Assembly (NCBI RefSeq): GCF_006363815.1
Contig: NZ_RRYT01000003.1
Location: 214,996 to 278,995 of the forward strand
Origin: Thermomonospora catenispora
GTDB taxonomy: Bacteria; Actinomycetota; Actinomycetes; Streptosporangiales; Streptosporangiaceae
Direction: 5' to 3'
DNA: 64,000 nt
The translations under genes were made by a program, and so were the position numbers. Shown here in pieces: positions 29,150 through 39,417 of this stretch (its first letter is position 1; each line of letters starts with the position of its first letter). The notes beneath the pieces are model-generated. The model was not told where the DNA came from. It worked only from the letters and a program-made list of their open reading frames with translations, and did not search any database.

Positions 29150-29828
29150 GAACCTGTCCGCCTGGTACGGCGAGGCCCAGGTGCTGCGGGAGGTGTCGCT
29201 CCAGGTCGCCGAGGGCGAGATCGTCACCCTGGTCGGCCGCAACGGGGCCGGCAAGACCACCCTGCTGCGCTGCGTCATGGGCCTGCATGCCCGCGTCGGC
29301 GGCGCGATGTCGCTGCGCGGCGCCGACCTGACCGCCCTGCCCCCGCACCGCAGGGCCCGGCTCGGCATCGGCTGGGTGCCCGACGACCGCGGCGTCTACG
29401 CCACCCTCTCGGTCGAGGAGAACCTCTTGCTGCCGCCCGTCACCGGGCCCGAGCCGTGGTCGATGGAGGAGATCTACGCGGCGTTCCCCCGGCTCAAGGA
29501 GCGCCGCCGATCCCCGGGGACCCGGCTGTCCGGCGGCGAGCAGCAGATGCTCGCCATGGCGCGGGTGCTGCGCACCGGTTCCCGGCTGCTGCTGTGCGAC
29601 GAGCCCACCGAAGGGCTGGCGCCCGTGATCGTCGAGCAGATCGGCGACATCCTGCGGCAGGTCAAGGACCGCGGCGTCACCGTCCTGCTGGTCGAGCAGA
29701 ACGTGCACTTCGCCGCCTCCGTCGCCGACCGCCACTACCTGCTGGCCGAGGGCCGCGTCGTCGACGCGCTCGACAACGCCGAGGTCCGCGCCCGCCAAGA
29801 CGAACTCCTCGAACACCTCGGAATCTGA
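29136..29828 (+). CDS. HAAT-family ABC transporter ATP-binding protein (LivF-like), system 1
   Basis: 230 residues. Walker A GRNGAGKTT, signature LSGGEQQMLAMARVL, Walker B LLLCDEPTEGLAP, and the LivF-type ending HYLLAEGRVVDALDN. It would pair with the preceding LivG-like ATPase to energise the permeases downstream. The gene starts inside the 3' end of the preceding gene. Confidence 0.93.
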   Translation: MLTVENLSAWYGEAQVLREVSLQVAEGEIVTLVGRNGAGKTTLLRCVMGLHARVGGAMSLRGADLTALPPHRRARLGIGWVPDDRGVYATLSVEENLLLPPVTGPEPWSMEEIYAAFPRLKERRRSPGTRLSGGEQQMLAMARVLRTGSRLLLCDEPTEGLAPVIVEQIGDILRQVKDRGVTVLLVEQNVHFAASVADRHYLLAEGRVVDALDNAEVRARQDELLEHLGI

Positions 29829-29846
29829 CCCATGTGGGAGATGAAG

Positions 29847-31085
29847 ATGAAGGCAAAGGGGCTGTCCATCGCCGTCGTCACCGCCGGCGCCCTCCTGGCC
29901 GGCTGCGGCGGCGGTCCCGGCGGGGGCGGGGGGAAGATCAGCGACGGCGGCGTCACGCTGGCCGTGCTCAACGACCAGAGCGCGGTCTACGCCGACCTGT
30001 CCGGCAAGAACAGCGTGACCGCGGTGGAGATGGCGGTCGCCGACTACAAGGCCAAGTACGGCGACAAGGCGGTGGCCGACAAGATCGAGGTGATCTCGGC
30101 CGACCATCAGAACAAGCCGGACCTGGCCAACTCCAAGGCCCAGGAGCTGTACGACCGGCGGCGCGCCGACGTGATCTTGGACGTGCCGTCCTCGGCCGCC
30201 GCGCTGGCCGTCGCCACCCAGGCCAAGGCCAAGAAGAAGATCTTCATCGACATCGGCGCGGCGACCACCGAGCTGGAAGGCAAGCAGTGCAATAAGTACA
30301 CCTTCCACTACGGCTACAACACCTACATGCTGGCCAACGGCACCGGCAGCACGGTCACCGCCGACGGGGCCAAGACCTGGTACATCGTCTACCCGGACTA
30401 CGCGTTCGGGCAGGACATGAACAAGAGCTTCACCGCCGCCATCCAGAAGGCCGGCGGGACCGTGGTGCGCAGCGACCCCACGCCGTTCCCCAACGACAAC
30501 TTCTCCACGTTCCTGCTCAAGGCCCCGAACCTGAACCCCAAGCCGCAGGTCCTGGGCACCATGCAGGCCGGCGGCGACCTGGTCAACCTGGTCAAGCAGT
30601 ACAACGAGTACAAGCTCCAGGACAAGGGCATCGACCTGGCGGTCGGGCTGATGTTCATCACCGACATCCACTCGCTCGGCCCCGACGCGCTGGCCGGCAC
30701 CACGTTCACCGACCCCTGGTACTGGAACGCCAACCAGCAGAACCGGGCCTGGGCCGACAAGTTCATGGCCAAGACCGGCACGCGGCCGTCGTTCGCGCAC
30801 GCCGCCAACTACTCGGCCGCCCTGCAGTACCTGGAGGCCGTGCAGCGGGCCGGCACCGACGACGCCGACGCGGTGGTCAAGGAGCTGGAGGGCCACACCT
30901 TCAACGACGTGTTCGCCGACAACGCCACGATCCGCGCCGAGGACCACCTGCTGCTGCACGACGTGGAGCTCGCCCAGGTCAAGCCGTCCTCCGAGGTCAA
31001 GGAGCCCTGGGACTACGAGAAGATCCTCAAGACCATCCCGGCCGAGCAGGCGTTCCAGCCGGCGGACGGAAGCTGCAGGCTCTGA
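29847..31085 (+). CDS. HAAT-family ABC transporter substrate-binding lipoprotein (LivK-like), system 1
   Basis: 412 residues from ATG 29847, chosen because GGGAG at 29836-29840 then has a 6-nt spacing; ATG 29832 and 29841 are in frame. It has a lipobox (ALLAGC) and a Gly-rich linker. The type I periplasmic-binding fold is seen in VTLAVLNDQSAVYADLSGKN, ISADHQNKPDLA and TWYIVYPDYAFGQDM. The ligand is unknown: the family covers branched-chain amino acids, short amides, urea and aromatic acids. The stop overlaps the permease start by one nucleotide. Confidence 0.9.
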   Translation: MKAKGLSIAVVTAGALLAGCGGGPGGGGGKISDGGVTLAVLNDQSAVYADLSGKNSVTAVEMAVADYKAKYGDKAVADKIEVISADHQNKPDLANSKAQELYDRRRADVILDVPSSAAALAVATQAKAKKKIFIDIGAATTELEGKQCNKYTFHYGYNTYMLANGTGSTVTADGAKTWYIVYPDYAFGQDMNKSFTAAIQKAGGTVVRSDPTPFPNDNFSTFLLKAPNLNPKPQVLGTMQAGGDLVNLVKQYNEYKLQDKGIDLAVGLMFITDIHSLGPDALAGTTFTDPWYWNANQQNRAWADKFMAKTGTRPSFAHAANYSAALQYLEAVQRAGTDDADAVVKELEGHTFNDVFADNATIRAEDHLLLHDVELAQVKPSSEVKEPWDYEKILKTIPAEQAFQPADGSCRL

Positions 31086-31948
31086 TGATCGAGCAGGCGT
31101 TCAACGGCCTGGTGGGCGGGGCGTTCTACGCCCTGCTCGCCCTCGGCCTGGCGGTCATCTTCGGGATGCTGGGCGTGGTCAACTTCGCCCACGGCGCCTT
31201 CTACATGCTCGGCGCGTTCGGCGCGTTCATCCTGCTGGACTCGTTCGGGATCGGGTTCTGGGCGGCCCTGGTGATCGTGCCGGTGCTGCTCGGGCTGGTC
31301 GGCATGGCGCTGGAGCGGCTGCTGATCCGGCGGCTGTCGGGACTGGACCCGCTGTATGGGTTCCTGCTGACGTTCGGGCTGGCGCTGATCCTGCAGGACC
31401 TGGTCAGGCGGCAGTACGGGGTGCAGTCCCAGCAGTACGCCCGGCCGGAGCTGCTCGGCGGCACGCTGAACCTGGGGCTGTTCGACTACCCCGCCTACCA
31501 GGTGTTCGTGCTGGCGCTGTCGGCGGTGGTGTGCGGGGCGGTGTGGCTGCTGCTGACCCGCACCAAGATCGGCATGATCGTCCGGGCGTCCACCGAGAAG
31601 CCCGAACTGACCCGGGCGCTGGGCATCGACGTGTCGCGCTGGGTGACCCCGGTGTTCGGGTTCGGGATCGCGCTGGCGGGCCTGGCCGGGGTGCTGGCCG
31701 CCCCCATGCGGGCGATCAACCCGCTGATGGGCGGTGACCTGATCATCGTGGTGTTCGCGGTCGTGGTGATCGGCGGGCTGGGCTCGGTGTTCGGGTCGGT
31801 GGCGGCCGGGTTCCTCATCGGGCTGGTCTCGGCGCTGGGCAACCTGTACGTCCCGGCGCTGTCGCAGACGCTGGTGTTCATCCTGATGGCGGCCGTGCTG
31901 CTGTGGCGCCCGGCCGGCCTGTTCGGACGGCAGGAGGGACTCACATGA
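31085..31948 (+). CDS. HAAT-family ABC transporter permease (LivH-like), system 1
   Basis: 287 residues, about eight membrane segments. NGLVGGAFYALLALGLAVIF at the N-terminus and a GALAD-like cytoplasmic loop with RALGIDVSRW are typical of LivH. Translationally linked to the genes on both sides (1-nt and 4-nt overlaps). Confidence 0.93.
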   Translation: MIEQAFNGLVGGAFYALLALGLAVIFGMLGVVNFAHGAFYMLGAFGAFILLDSFGIGFWAALVIVPVLLGLVGMALERLLIRRLSGLDPLYGFLLTFGLALILQDLVRRQYGVQSQQYARPELLGGTLNLGLFDYPAYQVFVLALSAVVCGAVWLLLTRTKIGMIVRASTEKPELTRALGIDVSRWVTPVFGFGIALAGLAGVLAAPMRAINPLMGGDLIIVVFAVVVIGGLGSVFGSVAAGFLIGLVSALGNLYVPALSQTLVFILMAAVLLWRPAGLFGRQEGLT

Positions 31949-32973
31949 TCATCCGTCTGCTGGCCCGGCGGCCGGTCGCGGCGGGGATCGGGCTGATCGC
32001 CGCGCTGGCGCTGCCGTGGCTGATCTACCCGCCGGTGGCGATGGACATCATGGCGTGGGCGCTGCTGGCGGTGGCGGTGGACCTGCTGCTGGGATACGGC
32101 GGGCTGCTGTCGTTCGGCCACGCCGCGTTCTGGGGGACCTCGGCCTACACCACTGGGCTGATCGCGCTGCACACCGGGCTGCCGTTCCCGGTGGCGATCG
32201 TGGGCGGGGCGCTGGCGGCGGCGGCGCTGGCGGTGCCGATCGGCTACCTGTCGGTGCGGCTGAGCGGCATCTACTTCGCCATGGTGACGCTGGCGTTCGC
32301 CCAGATGATCTACTTCATCGTCAACCAGTGGCGGGATGTGACCGGCGGGGAGAACGGGCTGCAGGGGGTGCCCAGGGAGCTGCTGGGGGCGGACCTGTCG
32401 GACCCGTTCTACTTCTACTACGCGGGCCTCCCGTTCGTGCTGCTGGGCCTGTGGGCGGCCTGGCGGATCGTGCGCAGCCCCTTCGGGCAGGTGCTGGTGT
32501 CGATCCGCGACAACCCCTCTCGGGCGCGGGCGCTGGGCTATCCGGTGGACCGCTACCGGCTGCTGGCGTTCGTGCTGTCGGCGGCGTTGGCCGGGTTGGG
32601 CGGCGGGGTGTTCGCCATCAGCCACGGCTTCGCCTCGCTGCACGACGTGTACTGGACCACCTCCGGGCAGGCGGTGATGATGGTCATCCTCGGCGGGATC
32701 GGCACCCTGTGGGGCGCGGTGCTGGGCGCGGCCGTGATCGTCACGCTGAACGACTATCTGGCCACCGCCGGGTTCGAGGAGACCGGCATCGTCACCGGCG
32801 CCATCTTCGTGCTGATCGTGCTGCTGTTCCGCAAGGGCCTGTGGGGCACCGGCCGCGATCTGCTGACGGCCGCGCGCGCCCGGCGCGCCCGGCCCGCGGA
32901 GTCCGGGGAGGACCGGAAGGTCGAGGTCGCGACGGAGCGCCCTGCGGCGGTCGCCGAGCGCTCCGGCGGGTGA
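31945..32973 (+). CDS. HAAT-family ABC transporter permease (LivM-like), system 1
   Basis: 342 residues, about nine to ten membrane segments. GYGGLLSFGHAAFWGTSAY and SIRDNPSRARALGYPVDRYR are LivM hallmarks; GGIGTLWGAVLGAA lies near the end. The cytoplasmic tail is Arg/Glu-rich (RRARPAESGEDRKVEV). It is the last gene of the five-gene operon, followed by a hairpin at 32994-33019. Confidence 0.93.
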   Translation: MIIRLLARRPVAAGIGLIAALALPWLIYPPVAMDIMAWALLAVAVDLLLGYGGLLSFGHAAFWGTSAYTTGLIALHTGLPFPVAIVGGALAAAALAVPIGYLSVRLSGIYFAMVTLAFAQMIYFIVNQWRDVTGGENGLQGVPRELLGADLSDPFYFYYAGLPFVLLGLWAAWRIVRSPFGQVLVSIRDNPSRARALGYPVDRYRLLAFVLSAALAGLGGGVFAISHGFASLHDVYWTTSGQAVMMVILGGIGTLWGAVLGAAVIVTLNDYLATAGFEETGIVTGAIFVLIVLLFRKGLWGTGRDLLTAARARRARPAESGEDRKVEVATERPAAVAERSGG

Positions 32974-32993
32974 GGGCGCCCGCCGCCGGATCG

Positions 32994-33019
32994 GGTCGGC
33001 GGGCCCGCGCCCGCCGACC
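32994..33019. terminator. Bidirectional terminator hairpin between the transporter operon and gdhA
   Basis: Perfect 10-bp arms (ggtcggcggg and its complement) with a 6-nt loop between convergent genes. Confidence 0.7.
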
Positions 33020-33036
33020 TCGTCGGCGTCGCGCGG

Positions 33037-34413
<1,377 letters not shown>

Positions 34414-34423
34414 CTAGTTGCGT

Positions 34424-34456
34424 CTCCTCACAACCTGGCAATGACGAGGTGAGGAG
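34424..34456. terminator. Hairpin after the second Liv operon
   Basis: 8-bp perfect arms (ctcctcac and complement) with a 17-nt loop in the 122-bp gap between the second Liv operon's end and gdhA. It could terminate that operon or lie within the gdhA leader. Confidence 0.4.
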
Positions 34457-34502
34457 GGGCCAAAGGCGACAAACGGGCGAGACGGACCTCATCGGGTTGT
34501 GG

Positions 34503-35207
34503 TCACGCCACACCGAGGAGGGCGTGGGCGCGGCGGCGGTCGGAGCGGAACTCGGCGGTGGGGCCGCGGTGCACGATCCGGCCCTTGCGCATCACCGCGA
34601 CCTTGTCGGCCAGCCGGAACGCCAGGTGCAGGTCCTGCTCGACCAGGACGGCGGAGATGCCCTCGGCGCACAGCCGCTCCAGCACCCCGGCGATCTGGTC
34701 CACCACGGCGGGGGCCAGCCCGTCGGACGGCTCGTCGAGCAGCAGCAGCCGGGGGGCGCGCAGCAGCACCCGGCCGATGGCGAGCATCTGCTGCTCGCCG
34801 CCGGAGAGCTGGTCGCCCCGGTTGGCGCGGCGCTCGGCCAGCCGGGGCATCAGCTCATAGACGCGCTCCACCGTCCAGGGGCCGCCGCGGCGGGGAGCGG
34901 CGATCTGAAGGTTCTCCTCGACGGTCAGCGGCGCGAACACCCGGCGGCCCTGCGGCACGATGGCCGCCCCGGCGCGGGCGACGACGTGCGCCGGGGCGCC
35001 GGCCAGCTCCCGTCCGCCCAGGCGGACGCTGCCGGAATAGGGCCGCAGCATCCCCATCACCGTGTGGACGAACGTGGTCTTGCCGACGCCGTTGCGGCCC
35101 AGCAGCGCCACCACCGACCCGGCGGGGACGGTGAGGTCCACGCCGTCCAGCACGGTGCCGCCCGCATACCCGGCGCGCAGCCCGGAGACGGTGAGCAGGT
35201 CGGTCAT
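34503..35207 (-). CDS. HAAT-family ABC transporter ATP-binding protein (LivF-like), system 2
   Basis: 234 residues. Walker A GRNGVGKTT, signature LSGGEQQMLAIGRVL, Walker B LLLLDEPSDGLAP. Last gene of a five-gene operon in the order binding protein, LivH, LivM, LivG, LivF. ATG 35207 overlaps the upstream stop by 4 nt. Confidence 0.93.
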   Translation of the reverse strand: MTDLLTVSGLRAGYAGGTVLDGVDLTVPAGSVVALLGRNGVGKTTFVHTVMGMLRPYSGSVRLGGRELAGAPAHVVARAGAAIVPQGRRVFAPLTVEENLQIAAPRRGGPWTVERVYELMPRLAERRANRGDQLSGGEQQMLAIGRVLLRAPRLLLLDEPSDGLAPAVVDQIAGVLERLCAEGISAVLVEQDLHLAFRLADKVAVMRKGRIVHRGPTAEFRSDRRRAHALLGVA

Positions 35208-35980
35208 CGGGCACCTCCGGTGAACAGGTCCTCGGTGCGGGCGGCGCCCAGATAGGCCGCCCGCACCGCCTCGTCGGAGCGGATCGCCGCGGGCGGCCCG
35301 GAGGCCAGCACGGCGCCCAGATGCAGCACGGTGACGCGGTCGGCCAGCCGGAACACCACGTCCAGGTCGTGTTCGACGATGACGACGGTCAGGCTGCGGG
35401 GCAGCCCCTCCAGCAGCGTCGCGAACCGTTCGGTCTCGGCGGCCGACATCCCCGCGGTGGGCTCGTCGAACATCACCACGGCCGGCTCGGCGGCGAGCAC
35501 CATCGCCACCTCCAGCTGCCGTCGCTCTCCGTGCGACAGCTCCGAGGCCGTGTCGTGGGCGCGCCCGGCCAGCCCGACTGACTCCAGATGCTCCAGCGCC
35601 CGCGCCTGGACGCGCCGGAAACCGCGCGCCGGACGGTCGAAACGGTGCGCGACCCGCTGCACCCGCTGCACCGCCAGCGCCACGTTGTCCAGCACCGTGC
35701 AGCCCAGGAACAGGCTGGAGTGCTGGTAGGTGCGCAGCAGCCCCCGCCGGGCCCGCTCGGACTCCGACAGCGCCGTCACGTCCCGCCCGTTCAGCAGCAC
35801 CCGCCCCGAGGTCGCCCGCAGCGTCCCGGCGACGGTGGCGAACAGCGTCGACTTGCCCGCCCCGTTGGGGCCGATGAGCGCGTGCCGCTCGCCGCGGGCG
35901 ACGGTCAGATCCACATGATCGACGGCGGTCAGCGACCCGTAGGAACGGGTGAGGCCCTCCAGCCGAAGCGCCGGCGTCAT
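35204..35980 (-). CDS. HAAT-family ABC transporter ATP-binding protein (LivG-like), system 2
   Basis: 258 residues. Walker A GPNGAGKST, signature LSHGERRQLEVAM, Walker B VVMFDEPTAGMS. The LSHGE variant is common in LivG proteins and in importers of aromatic acids and amides. Four-nt overlaps at both ends indicate tight translational coupling. Confidence 0.93.
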   Translation of the reverse strand: MTPALRLEGLTRSYGSLTAVDHVDLTVARGERHALIGPNGAGKSTLFATVAGTLRATSGRVLLNGRDVTALSESERARRGLLRTYQHSSLFLGCTVLDNVALAVQRVQRVAHRFDRPARGFRRVQARALEHLESVGLAGRAHDTASELSHGERRQLEVAMVLAAEPAVVMFDEPTAGMSAAETERFATLLEGLPRSLTVVIVEHDLDVVFRLADRVTVLHLGAVLASGPPAAIRSDEAVRAAYLGAARTEDLFTGGAR

Positions 35981-36978
35981 GACCGCGCCTCCGTGCGACG
36001 GGGCCGCCGGGCCAGGCCGGCCAGCCCGCGCGGCATCGTGAACACGACCGCCACGAACACCGCCCCCAGCACCAACGCGCCGTGCCCGCCGACATGGGCG
36101 GACAGGTTGTCGCGGACCAGCAGCACCAGCGCCGCGCCCAGACAGGGCCCCCACAGGGTGCCCGAACCGCCGATCACGACGCTGAGCAGCGCCAGCGCGG
36201 CGACCTCGAAGCCCAGGTCGCCGGGGGACACGAAGCGGACCTGGGCCGCCCACAGCGCGCCGCCCACGGCCGCGACCGCCCCCGCCAGGCAGAAGACGCC
36301 GAACTTGGCCGGCCCGGGCCGGTAGCCCAGGGCCCGCATCCGGGCCTCGTTGTCGCGGATGCCGCGCAGCGTCCGCCCGTAGGGGGAGCGCGCCACCAGC
36401 GCCACGACCGCGAACGCCGCCGCGGCCACCGCCAGCACCCACCAGTAGACGAATCCGGCCGCCGGGAGCGCGGTGCCGAGCACGCTGACCGGCGGCATCC
36501 CGGCCAGCCCGTTGCCGCCGCCCACCAGCGACCAGGTGTCGGCGAGCTGGTGCACCGACTCGCCGATCGCCAACGTGAGCATCAAGAACACGATCCCGTG
36601 CGCCCGCACCGCGATCCACCCGGTGACGGCGGCGGCCGCCAGCCCCGCCAGCAGGGCCGCGGCGACCTGCACCGCCCCGTCCGAGGTGAGGTGGACGCCG
36701 ACCAGCGCGGCCGTGTACGCGCCCACCCCGAAGTAGGCGGCCTGGCCCAGCGTCGGCATCCCGGTGATGCCGGTCAGCAGATCGACGCTGAGCACCAGCA
36801 CCGCGAACGCCAGCATCCGCGTCATCATCGACACCGGGTAGGCGCCGAGCACCAGCGGCACGGCCGCCAGCAGGGCCGCCGCCGTCACCGCCGCCGCGAC
36901 CGCCCGGCCGCGCCGGGCCGGGCGGCGCGGGCGCGCCGCCACGGCCGGTGCGGGCGCCGTCGTCTCCACGGCCTTCAT
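35977..36978 (-). CDS. HAAT-family ABC transporter permease (LivM-like), system 2
   Basis: 333 residues with an Arg/Ala/Pro-rich cytoplasmic N-terminus, then about nine membrane segments. GITGMPTLGQAAYFGVGAY and LRGIRDNEARMRALGYRPG identify LivM. It would form the heteromeric channel with the LivH-like protein encoded just upstream. Confidence 0.93.
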   Translation of the reverse strand: MKAVETTAPAPAVAARPRRPARRGRAVAAAVTAAALLAAVPLVLGAYPVSMMTRMLAFAVLVLSVDLLTGITGMPTLGQAAYFGVGAYTAALVGVHLTSDGAVQVAAALLAGLAAAAVTGWIAVRAHGIVFLMLTLAIGESVHQLADTWSLVGGGNGLAGMPPVSVLGTALPAAGFVYWWVLAVAAAAFAVVALVARSPYGRTLRGIRDNEARMRALGYRPGPAKFGVFCLAGAVAAVGGALWAAQVRFVSPGDLGFEVAALALLSVVIGGSGTLWGPCLGAALVLLVRDNLSAHVGGHGALVLGAVFVAVVFTMPRGLAGLARRPRRTEARS

Positions 36979-37847
36979 GCGCGCACCGCCGTGGGAGCGG
37001 GGAGCAGCCCGGCGGGCCGCATCAGCAGCACCGCCGCCATGGCCGCGAACAACAGGAACGAGGCGTACTCCGGCAGCAGGGCGACCCCCAGCGCCTGCAC
37101 CTGCCCGATCAGCACCGCGCCGAGCAGCGCGCCGCGCACCGACCCGAGCCCGCCGACGACGACCACCACCAGCGCCAGCAGCAGCACCTTCTCGTCCAGG
37201 CCGGGCTGCGCGCCCAGGATCGGCCCGGCCAGCACTCCGCCGACCGCCGCCAGCGCCGCCCCCGCCGCGAACACCCCGACCAGCACCCGGCCGGTGTCGA
37301 TGCCCAGCGCCGACACCATGGCCCGGTCGGCGACCGTGGCCCGGATCACCGCGCCGAGCCGGCTGCGCTCGACCAGGCGGTAGACGACGAGCGCGAGGAT
37401 CGCGCCGAAGGCGATGACCAGCAGCCGGTACACCGGGTAGGTCTGGCCGAGGATCTGCACCCCGCCGTCGAGCGGGGCGGGGGCCGCCAGCGAGTGCACG
37501 TCGCTGCCGAACACCACCGTCAGCGACTCCGCGACGACCAGCGCCACCCCGAGCGTCAGCAGCGCCTGGTCGAGGTGGTGCGGCGTGGCCCGGGTCATGC
37601 CCGCCAGCGCCCCGCCGAGCACCGCGCCCGCCGCGGCGGCGGCCAGCACCGCCGCCACGAACATCGCCGGACCGGCGCCGTCCCCCGTCAGCGCGACCGC
37701 GACGTACGCGCCGACCAGGTAGATCGCGCCGTGCGCGAGGTTGAGGACGTCCATCATGCCGAACACCAGCGACAGGCCCAGCGCGATGGCGAACAGCAGC
37801 GACCCCATCGCCAGCCCGTTGAGAACGGTCACCAGGTACGTGTCCAT
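36975..37847 (-). CDS. HAAT-family ABC transporter permease (LivH-like), system 2
   Basis: 290 residues. NGLAMGSLLFAIALGLSLVF and MDVLNLAHGAIYLVGAYVAV at the N-terminus and SALGIDTGRVLVGVFA in the loop are LivH features. It starts 3 bp after the binding-protein gene ends. Confidence 0.93.
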   Translation of the reverse strand: MDTYLVTVLNGLAMGSLLFAIALGLSLVFGMMDVLNLAHGAIYLVGAYVAVALTGDGAGPAMFVAAVLAAAAAGAVLGGALAGMTRATPHHLDQALLTLGVALVVAESLTVVFGSDVHSLAAPAPLDGGVQILGQTYPVYRLLVIAFGAILALVVYRLVERSRLGAVIRATVADRAMVSALGIDTGRVLVGVFAAGAALAAVGGVLAGPILGAQPGLDEKVLLLALVVVVVGGLGSVRGALLGAVLIGQVQALGVALLPEYASFLLFAAMAAVLLMRPAGLLPAPTAVRA

Positions 37848-37850
37848 GGG

Positions 37851-39050
37851 TCAGTCCAGCTCGCCGAGGACCGCGTTGACGAAGGAGCCGCCGTCGGAGC
37901 GGACCTCGCGCAGGTAGTACTTCTGCCGGGCGTCGTGGTCGGCGTCGAAGCTCCACGGCCCGCGCGGGCTGTCGATGGTGCCGATGCCGCCGAGCGCCTC
38001 GGCGATGTCCTCGCCGCCGGTGCCGTCCGCCTTGGCGATCGCCTTGTCCAGCGCCGCGGCGGCGTCGTAGGCCTGCACGGAGTAGACGGTGGGGGCCTTG
38101 CCGTGCTTCGTGCGGTAGGCCTCCACGAACGCCTTGTTGATCGGGGTGTCCAGCTCGGTGGAGTAGTGCAGGGAGGTCTTCACGCCGACCGCGGAGGCGC
38201 CCTGGGCGTTCAGCACCCCGCCCTCGGTGAGGAACCCGGTGCCGTACAGCGGGATCCGGTCGGCCAGTCCGAACTGCTTGTACTGCTTGACGAAGTTCAC
38301 CGCCTCGGCCCCGGCGTAGAAGCTGAAGACCGCCTTGGCGCCGGAGTTGCGGATCGCCGACAGGTAGGGCTGGTAGTCCTGGGTCTTGCCGAACGGCGTG
38401 TACTTCTCCCCGGCGATCTTGCCGCCGGCCGCCTCGAACGCCTTGCGGAACCCGCCGACCATCTCCCGTCCGGCGGCGTAGTCCGCGGTGATCAGGTAGA
38501 CGCCGCCGTCGACCTCCTCGGCCACCGCCGGGCCGAGCGCGGCGCCGACCTTGCCGTTGGCGAAGCTGGTCCGCCACACGTACGGGGAGCTGCGCTCGCC
38601 GGTGATGGCGTCGGCGCCGGCGTTGGCGACCAGCAGCGGCACCTTCGACTCGTGGAAGAAGTCGCGCAGGCCCAGCGCGGTGGCCGAGTTGACCACCCCG
38701 ACGACGGCGGTGACCCGGTCCTGGGTGACGAGCTTCTGCGCGGCGGGGACGCCGGTCTGGGGGGTCTCGCCCTCGTCGACGGTGACGACCCGCACGGTCT
38801 TGCCGCCGAGCCTGCCGCCGTGCTGGTCGAGGTAGAGCTGGAAGCCGTCGCGCATGTCCTCGCCGAGCGGGGCGTACACGCCCGACAGCGGCACCAGCAG
38901 ACCGAGCTTGACCTCGTCGCCGGAACCCTGTGATCCGGACTGGTCGAGGCTGGAGCCGGCGCAGCCGGACAGCGCGAGGGCGCCGACGGCCAGCCCGCTG
39001 ATCGTCGTGGTGCGGCGCAGGGAGCGGAGAACGGCGGAGAGAACACCCAT
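37851..39050 (-). CDS. HAAT-family ABC transporter substrate-binding lipoprotein (LivK-like), system 2
   Basis: 399 residues from ATG 39050, which has AGGAGG spaced 4-5 nt; a longer in-frame start at 39107 lacks this. Lipobox ALSGC near residue 30. LGLLVPLSGVYAPLGEDMRD and the DYAAGREMVGGFRKAF region show the type I binding fold. The operon lies next to the benzoyl-CoA (box) operon and has its own promoter. Box clusters in proteobacteria often carry a Liv-type importer for benzoate, so an aromatic-acid ligand is the best inference; amino acids or amides remain possible. Confidence 0.9.
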   Translation of the reverse strand: MGVLSAVLRSLRRTTTISGLAVGALALSGCAGSSLDQSGSQGSGDEVKLGLLVPLSGVYAPLGEDMRDGFQLYLDQHGGRLGGKTVRVVTVDEGETPQTGVPAAQKLVTQDRVTAVVGVVNSATALGLRDFFHESKVPLLVANAGADAITGERSSPYVWRTSFANGKVGAALGPAVAEEVDGGVYLITADYAAGREMVGGFRKAFEAAGGKIAGEKYTPFGKTQDYQPYLSAIRNSGAKAVFSFYAGAEAVNFVKQYKQFGLADRIPLYGTGFLTEGGVLNAQGASAVGVKTSLHYSTELDTPINKAFVEAYRTKHGKAPTVYSVQAYDAAAALDKAIAKADGTGGEDIAEALGGIGTIDSPRGPWSFDADHDARQKYYLREVRSDGGSFVNAVLGELD

Positions 39051-39107
39051 GGTTCCTCCTCGAGGGGGGTGGAACGCCGACCTTCCGGTCGGTGGAACTG
39101 GGCTCAA

Positions 39108-39135
39108 AATCTACATGTGATAGCCGTCACGTCAA
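39108..39135 (-). promoter_or_regulatory. Promoter of the second Liv operon with a TGTGA-N6-TCAC operator in its spacer
   Basis: On the minus strand, TTGACG (-35, 39130-39135) and TAGATT (-10, 39108-39113) are separated by 16 nt. The spacer holds TGTGA-N6-TCAC (39116-39130), which resembles a CRP/FNR or GntR half-site pair. Binding there would block RNA polymerase, so repression is the likely mode. Confidence 0.6.
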
Positions 39136-39172
39136 TACTTTGTCTTAGATCTTTTTTGCGTCGATCGGCTGA

Positions 39173-39185
39173 TCACATGCTGTGA
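39173..39185. promoter_or_regulatory. Palindrome TCACATGCTGTGA upstream of the second Liv promoter
   Basis: A 13-bp palindrome with TCACA/TGTGA arms, 38 bp upstream of the -35. Its half-site is shared with the operator in the promoter spacer, so the same regulator may bind both. Confidence 0.5.
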
Positions 39186-39291
39186 CAGCGTTGCCCTAGG
39201 TGTGAAGCGTTCAGATGTTCGACACTAGACAGGAGTCGTTGCAAACATCTGTTGACAAATGATGCAGGCTGCATCCGACCGCATGCGCTCT

Positions 39292-39323
39292 GGGCCCCGC
39301 GCATCGTGCGACGCGCGGGGCCC
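39292..39323 (-). terminator. Terminator of the box operon
   Basis: Perfect 11-bp arms (gggccccgcgc and complement) with a 10-nt loop, about 80 bp beyond the last gene of the operon (stop at 39403). Confidence 0.7.
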
Positions 39324-39372
39324 CAGGGCGCCCGGCGGCTCTCGGCCGAGGCAGGGCGCAGCCGAGGCGAGG

Positions 39373-39417
39373 TCGGTCGAGCCGAGATCGGCCGAGCCGA
39401 GGTCAGTCGAGACGGCG
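39373..39417. repeat. 15-bp imperfect tandem repeat at the 3' end of the gamma-carbonic-anhydrase-like gene
   Basis: Units starting tcggtcgagccgaga, tcggccgagccgagg and tcagtcgagacggcg. The last unit covers the final codons and stop, the others the 3' flank. Confidence 0.55.

Noticed and set aside
34503..39050. Second transporter called as a plain leucine/isoleucine/valine system
   Set aside because: The family is broader than its name; context beside the box operon favours an aromatic acid, so no Liv gene symbols were assigned.
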